DNA of 64,000 nt from Microbacterium sp. LWS13-1.2 (GTDB lineage Bacteria > Actinomycetota > Actinomycetes > Actinomycetales > Microbacteriaceae). The stretch covers positions 248,001 to 312,000 of the forward strand of contig NZ_CP151632.1 in the NCBI RefSeq assembly GCF_040144835.1, read 5' to 3'. The position numbers were made by a program, and so were the translations under genes. Positions 51,919 through 59,417 of the stretch are shown here, in pieces (within the stretch, counting starts at the first letter, position 1; every line of letters starts with the position of its first letter). The notes beneath the pieces are model-generated. The model saw only the letters and a list, made by a program, of their open reading frames with translations, did no database searches and was not told where the DNA came from.

Positions 51919-53352
51919 TCAGATGCGCTGCTTCGCCAGCGACGGCCGCGGGATGACATAGACGAACAGCGTGAGCAGGAGCAGCCCCACGTAGGCGGCT
52001 ACGAAGCCCACGAAGGCCGCCGCGTAGCCGCCCGTCGCCAGCTGCGACGCGTTCAGCACCTGCGGCACCAGGAAGCCGCCGTACGCGCCGATCGCCGAGA
52101 TCAGGCCGAGCGCCGCGGCCGACTTGCGCTGCATCTTGGCGGCGTCGGGTGTGCCCGGCGCGAAGCCCTTGGCGATAGCCCGGCCGGCGAAGATGCTGGG
52201 GATCATCCGGTAGGTGGAGCCGTTGCCCATGCCGGTAGCGGCGAAGAGCACCAGGAAGCACGCGAGGAACACCGCGAAGTTGCGCAGCGGCAGTATCCAC
52301 ATGAGCGCGAGTGCCCCCAGCGCCATCACCGCGAAGGCGCCCACAGTGACCCGTGCGCCGCCGAAGCGGTCGGCGAGCCGGCCACCGTACGGGCGGGCGA
52401 GCGAGCCGACGAGCGCGCCGAGGAACGCCAGCGAGACGGCGGCCTGCCCGACCTGGATGGTCGAGAACTCCGGGAACTGGTCGGCGATGAGCTTGGGGAA
52501 CACGCTCGCGAAGCCGATGAACGAGCCGAACGTGCCGATGTAGAGCACGGCCATGATCCAAAGGTGCGGTTCGCGCAGGGCCGCGGCGGAGCTGCCGAAG
52601 TCGGCCTTCGCGGACGACAGGTTGTCCATGTAGCGCCACGCGCCGAACATCGCCAGCAGGATGAGCGGGATCCACATCCATCCGGCGAGCGAGATGTTGA
52701 GCGTCGCACCGGCGCCGATGGTCACCGCGATCGGGACCGCGAACTGCGCGACCGACGTGCCGAGGTTTCCGCCTGCGGCGTTGAGACCGAGCGCCCAGCC
52801 CTTCTCCTTCTGGGGGAAGAAGTAGGTGATGTTCGCCATCGAGCTCGCGAAGTTGCCGCCACCGACGCCGCCGAGCGCCGCCACGAGCAGCAGCACGCCG
52901 AAAGGCGTGTCGGGATTGCCGACCACGATGCCGAGCAGTACCGCCGGGATCAGCAGGAGGCCGGCCGACACGATCGTCCAGTTGCGGCCGCCGAAGATCG
53001 CCACCATGAACGTGTAGGGGAAGCGCAGGGTCGCGCCGACGAGGCTCGGCAGCGAGATGAGCCAGAACGACTCAGAGCTCGTGAGCTGGAAGCCCGCCGC
53101 CGGCAGCATCACGACGACGATGCTCCACAGCTGCCAGATGATGAACCCGAGGAACTCGGCGAAGATCGACCAGCCGAGGTTGCGCCGCGCGATGGCGCGA
53201 CCCTCTCCGAGCCAGAACGTCGCGTTCTCGGCGTTCCACCCGTCGATCCAGCGCCCGGGGCGATGAGTGAGGGCGACCGGCGCATCGGACGGCGAGGTGA
53301 TGCTGGGCGGTGATGCGGTATCCGTCAACGACGGCGAATCGGTCGTGGTCAT
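51919..53352 (-). CDS. narK: Nitrate/nitrite transporter (NarK/NasA-type MFS)
   Basis: 477 residues with about 12 transmembrane helices of the major facilitator superfamily. Nitrate signature motifs are visible: GGNFASSMANITYFFPQKEKG and, in the second half, GMGNGSTYRMIPSIF. ATG 53352 has AGGGAGG at 6 nt; the frame is open 9 codons further. It imports nitrate for the fused reductase, which is convergent with it. The 64-nt half-site array at 53402-53465 ends 50 nt before the start. Confidence 0.93.
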   Translation of the reverse strand: MTTTDSPSLTDTASPPSITSPSDAPVALTHRPGRWIDGWNAENATFWLGEGRAIARRNLGWSIFAEFLGFIIWQLWSIVVVMLPAAGFQLTSSESFWLISLPSLVGATLRFPYTFMVAIFGGRNWTIVSAGLLLIPAVLLGIVVGNPDTPFGVLLLVAALGGVGGGNFASSMANITYFFPQKEKGWALGLNAAGGNLGTSVAQFAVPIAVTIGAGATLNISLAGWMWIPLILLAMFGAWRYMDNLSSAKADFGSSAAALREPHLWIMAVLYIGTFGSFIGFASVFPKLIADQFPEFSTIQVGQAAVSLAFLGALVGSLARPYGGRLADRFGGARVTVGAFAVMALGALALMWILPLRNFAVFLACFLVLFAATGMGNGSTYRMIPSIFAGRAIAKGFAPGTPDAAKMQRKSAAALGLISAIGAYGGFLVPQVLNASQLATGGYAAAFVGFVAAYVGLLLLTLFVYVIPRPSLAKQRI

Positions 53353-53401
53353 GGCGCCTCCCTGAGGGTGAGCAAACACGTGGGGGTGAGTGTGTCTCCA
53401 C

Positions 53402-53465
53402 GTTAGGAACGCGGTGTTTCCGCCCGTCAGCCCGCGCGGTTACTTCTCGATCACTTCTGCGTCAC
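53402..53465 (+). promoter_or_regulatory. Composite nitrate operator upstream of narK
   Basis: Reading the plus strand: GTTAG (53402-53406), n9, GTTTC (53416-53420), n18, GTTAC (53439-53443), n6, ATCAC (53450-53454), n6, GTCAC (53461-53465). The last three have 11-bp spacing as in GlnR boxes. The nirB upstream region has the same half-sites at the same spacing. Confidence 0.65.
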
Positions 53466-53522
53466 CGCCGTCGCCATGCCGAGGTGGGTGCGCCGTCACA
53501 CATCGGAAACACGGGGGCCTCC

Positions 53523-53528
53523 TAGACT
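53523..53528 (+). promoter_or_regulatory. -10 box TAGACT for leaderless trmD mRNA
   Basis: TAGACT lies 7 nt before the trmD ATG; GGAGG also lies in that gap, too close to be a normal ribosome site. Confidence 0.5.
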
Positions 53529-53535
53529 CGGAGGC

Positions 53536-54237
53536 ATGCGCGTCGACATCGTCACGATCTTCCCGACGTTCTTCGATGTGCTCGGGGTCTCGCTGATCGG
53601 CAAGGCCCGTGACCGCGGCATCCTGGACATGCACGTCCACGACCTGCGTGACTGGACGCACGACCGCCACCGCACCGTCGACGACACCCCGTACGGCGGC
53701 GGCGCGGGCATGGTGATGAAGCCGGAGCCGTGGGGCGAGGCGCTCGACGAGCTGCTGAGCGAGGATGCCGTGCTTCTGGTGCCCTCGCCCGCCGGCGAGC
53801 TGTTCTCGCAGCCCATGGCGCGAGAGCTGGCGGAGGAGAAGCACCTCGTGTTCGCGTGCGGACGCTACGAGGGGATCGACCAGCGGGTCATGGATCACTA
53901 CGCCGCGCGCGGGCGCGTGCGGCTCGTCAGCCTCGGGGATTACGTGCTCAACGGTGGCGAGGTGGCCGCGATGGCGGTCATCGAGGCGGTGTCGCGCCTC
54001 ATCCCCGGCGTCGTCGGAAACCCCGAGAGCCTCGTGGAGGAGTCGCACGAGCTGGGTCTGCTCGAGTATCCGAGCTACACCAAGCCCGCCGAATGGCGGG
54101 GCCTGGAGGTTCCTCCGGTGCTGCTCAGCGGCAACCACGGGGCGATCGCCGCGTGGCGGCGGGAGCAGAGCCTCGAACGCACCCGGGCGCACCGCCCCGA
54201 TCTGCTGCGGGAGCCCGAACCCGAGTCGGCGCCCTGA
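53536..54237 (+). CDS. trmD: tRNA (guanine(37)-N1)-methyltransferase
   Basis: SAM-dependent knotted (SPOUT) enzyme making m1G37; 233 residues, normal. Motifs: [41 protein letters not shown] and [15 protein letters not shown] (trefoil knot). ATG 53536 gives the canonical start. Normally next to rimM and rplS, it is here enclosed by nitrate genes on both sides, with its own -10 box, and rplS is absent. Confidence 0.96.
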   Translation: MRVDIVTIFPTFFDVLGVSLIGKARDRGILDMHVHDLRDWTHDRHRTVDDTPYGGGAGMVMKPEPWGEALDELLSEDAVLLVPSPAGELFSQPMARELAEEKHLVFACGRYEGIDQRVMDHYAARGRVRLVSLGDYVLNGGEVAAMAVIEAVSRLIPGVVGNPESLVEESHELGLLEYPSYTKPAEWRGLEVPPVLLSGNHGAIAAWRREQSLERTRAHRPDLLREPEPESAP

Positions 54238-54243
54238 CACGGC

Positions 54244-55380
54244 TCAGGCGGGTTCGATCACGTTGAGCCGGTAGCCGCGCTTGACGACCGTCTTCACGAG
54301 GTCGGGGACGCCGAGGGCCTCGCGCAGGCGTGCGACGGCCATCTCCACCGCGTGGGTGTTCTCTCCGGACCGGGGGAGGGCAGCCTGCAGGCGCGGACGT
54401 GAGACCACGCCGCCCTGTGCGTCGAACAGGGCCGCCACGATGTCGGTGGCGCTCCGTGACAGAGCGATGTGCCGGCCGTCCAGCACGATCCCGCCGCTGC
54501 GCAGCTCGAGCCGGCCGGCGGATGTCGGGAGGGATGCCGCTCCGCCGCCGCCGAAGTGCGTCACGACGGCGCGTACGAGGGAGCCGAGGCGGCCGCGCTC
54601 GGCGATGAGCGGGTGAAGGCCCGCATCCTGCAGCGGACCTGCGGTGATCGGCCCGACGGCGGCCATGAGTACGCGCCGCTCGGCCTCGCGCTCGACGATC
54701 GCCTCGAGCACGCCTTCGTGGCGGGCCGCGGTGATCCACTCGGCAGCACCGGGCGCGGAGGTGAACAGCACGGCGTCGACCTCGCCCGCCGCGGCTGCGA
54801 CGACCGAGCGGGAGACGGCCGCGGGATCCGGCGGCGGGCCCCAGCGGTACACCGTGAGGCTCACGACGTCGGCGCCGGCACGCGTGAACAGCTCGTCGAG
54901 GCCGTCGGCGCCGGAGCCATGGTGCTGCACGGCGACGCGTCTGCCGGCAACGCCCTCGGCGAGGAGGAACTCGCCCAGCTCGACCGACGTCTCGGACTCC
55001 GCGACCCAGTCGGCGGTCAGACCCGCCTGCTGGATCGCACCACGGGCCTTGGGGCCGCGGGCGACGATCTGCGCACGAGTGAGCGCCGCGTGGAGGTCGT
55101 CGAGGAGTCCCGCTTCGTCGGCCGCCTCCATCCAGCCACGAAAGCCGACGCCGGTGGTCGCGACCACCACGTCGGGCTGACGTGCGATCAGCTCGCGCGT
55201 GGCTGCGATCAGGGCGTCGTCGTCGATGTGCGGCACGATCGTGAGCGCCGGCGCGTGGCGGACCTGCGCACCGTGGCGTTCGAGGGCAGCGGCGAGCTCC
55301 GACGAACGACGGTCGACGGCGATGACGATCGTGCAGCCGTCGAGCGCGGCCGACAGGGTGGGGCGGGTGGTGGAGCTCAA
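54244..55380 (-). CDS. nnaR: Uroporphyrinogen-III synthase fused to an OmpR-type DNA-binding domain (NnaR-like)
   Basis: 378 residues. Residues about 12-265 are a HemD fold (VVVATTGVGFRGWMEAADEA, FTSAPGAAEW). Residues about 285-375 are a winged helix of the OmpR/PhoB type: SRSATDIVAALFDAQGGVVS, followed by NTHAVEMAVARLREALGVPD and KTVVKRGYRLNV. This two-domain architecture is that of NnaR, which acts with GlnR on nitrate/nitrite genes in Streptomyces and Mycobacterium. TTG start at 55380 overlaps the cobA stop by 4 nt. It is the last gene of nirB-nirD-cobA-nnaR. Confidence 0.88.
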   Translation of the reverse strand: MSSTTRPTLSAALDGCTIVIAVDRRSSELAAALERHGAQVRHAPALTIVPHIDDDALIAATRELIARQPDVVVATTGVGFRGWMEAADEAGLLDDLHAALTRAQIVARGPKARGAIQQAGLTADWVAESETSVELGEFLLAEGVAGRRVAVQHHGSGADGLDELFTRAGADVVSLTVYRWGPPPDPAAVSRSVVAAAAGEVDAVLFTSAPGAAEWITAARHEGVLEAIVEREAERRVLMAAVGPITAGPLQDAGLHPLIAERGRLGSLVRAVVTHFGGGGAASLPTSAGRLELRSGGIVLDGRHIALSRSATDIVAALFDAQGGVVSRPRLQAALPRSGENTHAVEMAVARLREALGVPDLVKTVVKRGYRLNVIEPA

Positions 55381-56135
55381 CGGACGGTGTCACCTGCCAG
55401 CTGGTGTTCGGGCTGCAGCAGCCCGGCACGGGCGACGTCGCCCACGACGATGACGGCGGGGTTTCGCACACCGGCACGTCCGGCATCCAACACCACCGAA
55501 CCCAGCGTACTGCGCGTCGTCCGCTGATCGCGGTGGTGTCCGCGCTCGACGATCGCCACCGGACGGTCGGCCGGCACGCCGGCGTGCAGCGCGTCGGAGA
55601 CGATGCGGGGCAGCGCGCCGACGCCCATCAGGATCACGGTGGTCACGCTGTCGTCGCGGAGCGCGGCGAGCGTCGCCTCGGTGACCTCGGACGGGCCGTT
55701 GACGATGTGCACGGCGCCGGCGACACCGCGATGCGTGACCGGGATGCCGGCGGCCTGCGGCACCGCGATGGCGCTCGAGATTCCGGGCACCACGTCGACG
55801 GGGATGCCTGCCGCCAGGCAGGCGGCGACCTCTTCGCCGCCGCGGCCGAAGACGAACGGATCGCCGCCCTTGAGGCGCACCACGCGCTTGCCGGCCCGCG
55901 CGCGAGCCACCAGGAGGTCGTTGATCTCCTCCTGCGGCACCGGGTGGTGACCGGGGTGCTTGCCGACATCGATGACCTCGACGCCCGGCCCGACGTGATC
56001 GCGGATGTCGGTCGGACCGAGCCGGTCCATCACGACGACGTCCGCGCGCTGCAGCAGACGCCACGCCCGCAGGGTGAGCAGGTCGATCGGACCGGGACCG
56101 CCGCCGATGAGGTCGACGCGCCCGACCGCGGTCAT
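55377..56135 (-). CDS. cobA: Uroporphyrinogen-III C-methyltransferase
   Basis: Makes precorrin-2, the precursor of siroheme, which NirB requires; 252 residues, single SUMT domain without CysG-type dehydrogenase/chelatase. Motifs: VDLIGGGPGPIDLLTLRA, VRLKGGDPFVFGRGGEE and VPGISSAIAVPQAAGIPVTH. 4-nt overlaps with nirD before and nnaR after. The dehydrogenase/chelatase steps must be coded elsewhere. Confidence 0.94.
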   Translation of the reverse strand: MTAVGRVDLIGGGPGPIDLLTLRAWRLLQRADVVVMDRLGPTDIRDHVGPGVEVIDVGKHPGHHPVPQEEINDLLVARARAGKRVVRLKGGDPFVFGRGGEEVAACLAAGIPVDVVPGISSAIAVPQAAGIPVTHRGVAGAVHIVNGPSEVTEATLAALRDDSVTTVILMGVGALPRIVSDALHAGVPADRPVAIVERGHHRDQRTTRSTLGSVVLDAGRAGVRNPAVIVVGDVARAGLLQPEHQLAGDTVR

Positions 56136-56530
56136 CGCTCTCCCTCCCAGCGGACCAGCACGTGTCCTTCGTCCACCGCGACGGGCCAGACGTGCAGGCT
56201 CTTGGGCTCCTTGCCCTGGGTGTCGAGGCACGCGCCCGTCCGCAGATCGAAGACCTGCTTGTACATGGGGGACGCGACCGTGGGGACGTCATGCCGTGTC
56301 CCGACGATGCCGCGCGAGATGACGTGGGCGTGGCTGTACGGGTCCAGGTTCGACACCGCGTGCACGCGGCCGCCCGACCCGTCCGGTCCGTGGAGGAGGA
56401 ACAGGGCGATCTGGGTGCCGCCCAGGAGGGCGGCCCGGCCGCGCTCCACCTCGAGGTCGTCGAGGGCGCACACCCGCACCCAGCCGTCGGGAGCGGTGTA
56501 CTCGGCCGTCCGCGGGTCGACGAGCGTCAT
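56132..56530 (-). CDS. nirD: Nitrite reductase [NAD(P)H] small subunit
   Basis: 132 residues with a Rieske-like fold, but without the two CxH iron-sulfur ligand pairs, as expected for NirD. The ends YKQVFDLRTGACLDTQGKEP and WPVAVDEGHVLVR are typical. It is coupled by 4-nt overlaps to nirB upstream and cobA downstream. Confidence 0.92.
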   Translation of the reverse strand: MTLVDPRTAEYTAPDGWVRVCALDDLEVERGRAALLGGTQIALFLLHGPDGSGGRVHAVSNLDPYSHAHVISRGIVGTRHDVPTVASPMYKQVFDLRTGACLDTQGKEPKSLHVWPVAVDEGHVLVRWEGER

Positions 56531-59184
56531 CGGCGCACCTCCAGTGTCGTTCCGGCGATGAGCACGCGCGAGTCGGTGCGCTCGTCCTCGGTCGCGGGTC
56601 GGGGCTGTCCGCGCTCGGCGGTGTAGGCGAGCGAGGGGTCGGGAGTGGTCGGAGCGTTCACGAAGGAGGCGAACCGACGCAGCTTCTCGGGATCGTCGAG
56701 CGTGGCCTTCCACTCGTCCTCGTAGGAGTCCACGTGCGCGGCCATGGCGGTGTCGAGGTCGGCGCAGATGCCCAGGCTGTCGTCGAAGATCACAGCGCGG
56801 AGCTCCTCGATGCCGCCGTCCAGATCCTCGAACCACGGCGCCGTCCGCTGCAGCCGGTCGGCGGTGAAGATGTAGTACATCAGGAAGCGATCGATCGCGG
56901 TGAGAAGCTCTTCGTCGCTGAGCCCCTCGGCCAGCAGCACCGCGTGCCGCGGCGTGAAGCCGCCGTTTCCGCCGACGTACATGTTCCAGCCCGCCTCGGT
57001 CGCGATGACGCCGACGTCCTTGCCGCGCGCCTCGGCGCACTCGCGGGCGCAGCCCGAGACGCCGAGCTTGATCTTGTGCGGCGAGCGCAGGCCGCGGTAA
57101 CGCAGCTCCAGCTGCACGGCCATGCCGACGGAATCCTGCACGCCGTACCGGCACCACGTGGATCCGACGCACGACTTCACCGTGCGCAGCGACTTTCCGT
57201 AGGCGTGGCCGGATTCGAACCCCGCCTCGACGAGGCGCTGCCAGATGTCGGGCAGCTGCTCGAGACGCGCGCCGAACATGTCGATGCGCTGTCCGCCGGT
57301 GATCTTGGTGTACAGCCCGAAGTCCTGAGCGACCTGGCCGATCACGACGAGTCCCTCGGGCGTGATCTCCCCACCCGGGATGCGGGGGACGACCGAGTAG
57401 CTGCCATCCTTCTGCAGGTTGGCCATCACGTGATCGTTGGTGTCCTGCAGCGTCGCGTTCTCGCCCTCGAGGACGTGTCCGCGCACCAGCGTGGAGAGGA
57501 TGCTCGCCAGCGCGGGCTTGCAGATGTCGCATCCGCGGCCGGTGCCGAAGCGCTCGATCACGGCGCTGAAGGTGGTCAGGCCCGACACGCGGACGGCGTC
57601 GAACAGCTGGCGGCGCGACATGTCGAAGTGCTCGCAGATGGCGTTGCTCAGCGCCGCACCGGACTTCGCGAGCTCCGTGCCGACGATCTTCTTGACCATC
57701 ATCACGCAGGAGCCGCAGGCGGCTCCCGCCTTCGTGCACGCCTTGATCCCGGCGACGTCGGTGCAGCCCTCCTCGTGGACAGCATTGCGGATCCGGCCGG
57801 CGGTCACGCTGTTGCACGAGCACACGAGCGCGTCGTCGGGAAGATCCCCGGTGGGAGCCGCGACGCCGCCCTCGGGCATGAGGTAGGCAGCCGGGTCGCC
57901 GCCGAGCGCACCCCCGACGAGGGGCCGCAGCGAACCGTAGGCCGAGGCGTCGCCGACGAGGATGCCGCCGAGCAGGGTCTTGGCGTCGTCCGAGAGCACG
58001 AGCTTCTTGTAGACGCCCGCCACCGGGTCGGCGTACGTCACATCGAGGGCGCCGGGAGTCTCGGCGAAGGCGTCGCCGAAGCTCGCCACATCGACGCCCG
58101 ACAGCTTGAGCTTCGTCGACAGGTCGTAGCCGGGGAAGGATGCCTCGCCGCCGAGCAGACGGGTCGCGGCGACCTCCGCCATCGCGTAGCCGGGTGCGAC
58201 CAGTCCCACGCACATGCCGTCGTAGTTGGCGACCTCGCCGATCGCGAGGACCCGCGGGTCGGAGGTCTGGCACCCGTCGTCGATCAGCACGCCGCCGCGC
58301 TCGTGCACGTCGAGACCGGCACTGCGGGCCAGTTCGTCGCGCGGCCGCACCCCGACCGTGAACACCACGACGTCGGTGCGTGCATAGGAGCCGTCGCGGA
58401 ACTCGAGGCCGGTCACCTGACCCGACCGGTCAGGGTCCAATCGGGTCGTCACCGTCTCGGTCTTGACGGCGATGCCGCGCGACTCGATGAGTCGACGGAG
58501 CGCATTGCCGCCCGGCAGATCCAGCTGGGCGGACATCAGACGGTCGGAGGACTGCACCACGGTGCAGGCGACGTCGAGACCCTGCAGTGCACCGGCCGCC
58601 TCGAGCCCGAGCAGCCCGCCGCCGATCACCGTGCCTGCGAGCGGTCGCCCAAGTTCGGCCGAACGTCGCTGCACGAACTCCTCGAGCTTCTCGACGTCGT
58701 CGAGCGTGCGGTAGACGAAGCAGCCCTCCAGCCCGAAGCCGTCGACAGCGAGCCGTGCGGCGTAGGAGCCGGTCGCGAGCACGAGCCGGTCGTAGGCGAC
58801 ACTCGTGCCGCTGCGCGTGGTCACGCGGCGCGCCGAGCGATCGATGCGGGACACGGCGTCCCCGCGGAGGAAGCGCACCCGGCTGTCCTCGAGGACGGTG
58901 CGCTCGAGCTCGAGATCCTCGGCGGACGCCCCGGCGAAGAACCCTGTCAGCCCCACCCGGTCGTACGGGTGACGCTGCTCCTCGCCGATCAGCGTGATGT
59001 GCCACTGCTCGCCGGCCCGGCTCAGCAGGCTCTCGACGAATCGGTGCGCGACCATGCCCGCACCGACGACCACCACATGGGTGCCGAGGGCAGGGGTGTC
59101 GCTCATGTCGTCACCGTACGCGGCTGATGTTGCAGCAGCGTCAGCGTCATGTTTCCAGCTGTCGACACGATCCCGGTCGGCCAT
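56527..59184 (-). CDS. nirB: Nitrite reductase [NAD(P)H] large subunit
   Basis: Six-electron reduction of nitrite to ammonium; 885 residues. Domains in order: FAD/NAD(P)H module (about 35-350; HVVVVGAGMVAHRFVES, TVIGGGLLGLEAAGAL); BFD-like [2Fe-2S] region (about 450-580; CSCNSVTAGRI, KAGAACGSC); sulfite/nitrite reductase siroheme domain with the cluster ligands CVGSTWC and SGCARECAEARGKD (about 670-715). ATG 59184 is chosen because of GAGGAGG 5 nt upstream; an ATG at codon 26 lacks a ribosome site. First gene of a four-gene operon with 4-nt overlaps. The composite site at 59224-59287 lies 40 nt upstream. Confidence 0.94.
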   Translation of the reverse strand: MADRDRVDSWKHDADAAATSAAYGDDMSDTPALGTHVVVVGAGMVAHRFVESLLSRAGEQWHITLIGEEQRHPYDRVGLTGFFAGASAEDLELERTVLEDSRVRFLRGDAVSRIDRSARRVTTRSGTSVAYDRLVLATGSYAARLAVDGFGLEGCFVYRTLDDVEKLEEFVQRRSAELGRPLAGTVIGGGLLGLEAAGALQGLDVACTVVQSSDRLMSAQLDLPGGNALRRLIESRGIAVKTETVTTRLDPDRSGQVTGLEFRDGSYARTDVVVFTVGVRPRDELARSAGLDVHERGGVLIDDGCQTSDPRVLAIGEVANYDGMCVGLVAPGYAMAEVAATRLLGGEASFPGYDLSTKLKLSGVDVASFGDAFAETPGALDVTYADPVAGVYKKLVLSDDAKTLLGGILVGDASAYGSLRPLVGGALGGDPAAYLMPEGGVAAPTGDLPDDALVCSCNSVTAGRIRNAVHEEGCTDVAGIKACTKAGAACGSCVMMVKKIVGTELAKSGAALSNAICEHFDMSRRQLFDAVRVSGLTTFSAVIERFGTGRGCDICKPALASILSTLVRGHVLEGENATLQDTNDHVMANLQKDGSYSVVPRIPGGEITPEGLVVIGQVAQDFGLYTKITGGQRIDMFGARLEQLPDIWQRLVEAGFESGHAYGKSLRTVKSCVGSTWCRYGVQDSVGMAVQLELRYRGLRSPHKIKLGVSGCARECAEARGKDVGVIATEAGWNMYVGGNGGFTPRHAVLLAEGLSDEELLTAIDRFLMYYIFTADRLQRTAPWFEDLDGGIEELRAVIFDDSLGICADLDTAMAAHVDSYEDEWKATLDDPEKLRRFASFVNAPTTPDPSLAYTAERGQPRPATEDERTDSRVLIAGTTLEVRR

Positions 59185-59223
59185 GGCTCCTCCTCGTGGG
59201 GCGAAGATCTCGGTGATCCAGAC

Positions 59224-59287
59224 GTTACGAGGGCGGTGTTTCACCCCCCGACCGCCCACCGTTACCCCGAGCGAACGTTTCTCTCAC
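59224..59287 (+). promoter_or_regulatory. Composite nitrate operator upstream of nirB
   Basis: Plus strand: GTTAC (59224-59228), n9, GTTTC (59238-59242), n18, GTTAC (59261-59265), n6, CGAAC (59272-59276), n6, CTCAC (59283-59287). Geometry and total length (64 nt) equal the narK site, with the same orientation relative to the gene. Confidence 0.65.
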
Positions 59288-59417
59288 AGCCCGGGCGGCA
59301 GAGGTGTGAGAACGGCAGGCCCGCCGCACGCATACCGGCCGCCGACACTGGGCGCCACCCCGAACCTCCGTTCCCCCGCGCCCGCTAGGGTGAAGGCCCC
59401 GCCGAAATGGAGGTCGC

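Noticed and set aside
59238..59242. The proximal GTTTC half-site as part of a normal GlnR box
   Set aside because: GlnR half-sites are spaced 11 bp centre to centre; the proximal GTTA-n9-GTTTC spacing of 14 does not fit, so I treat it as a separate element.
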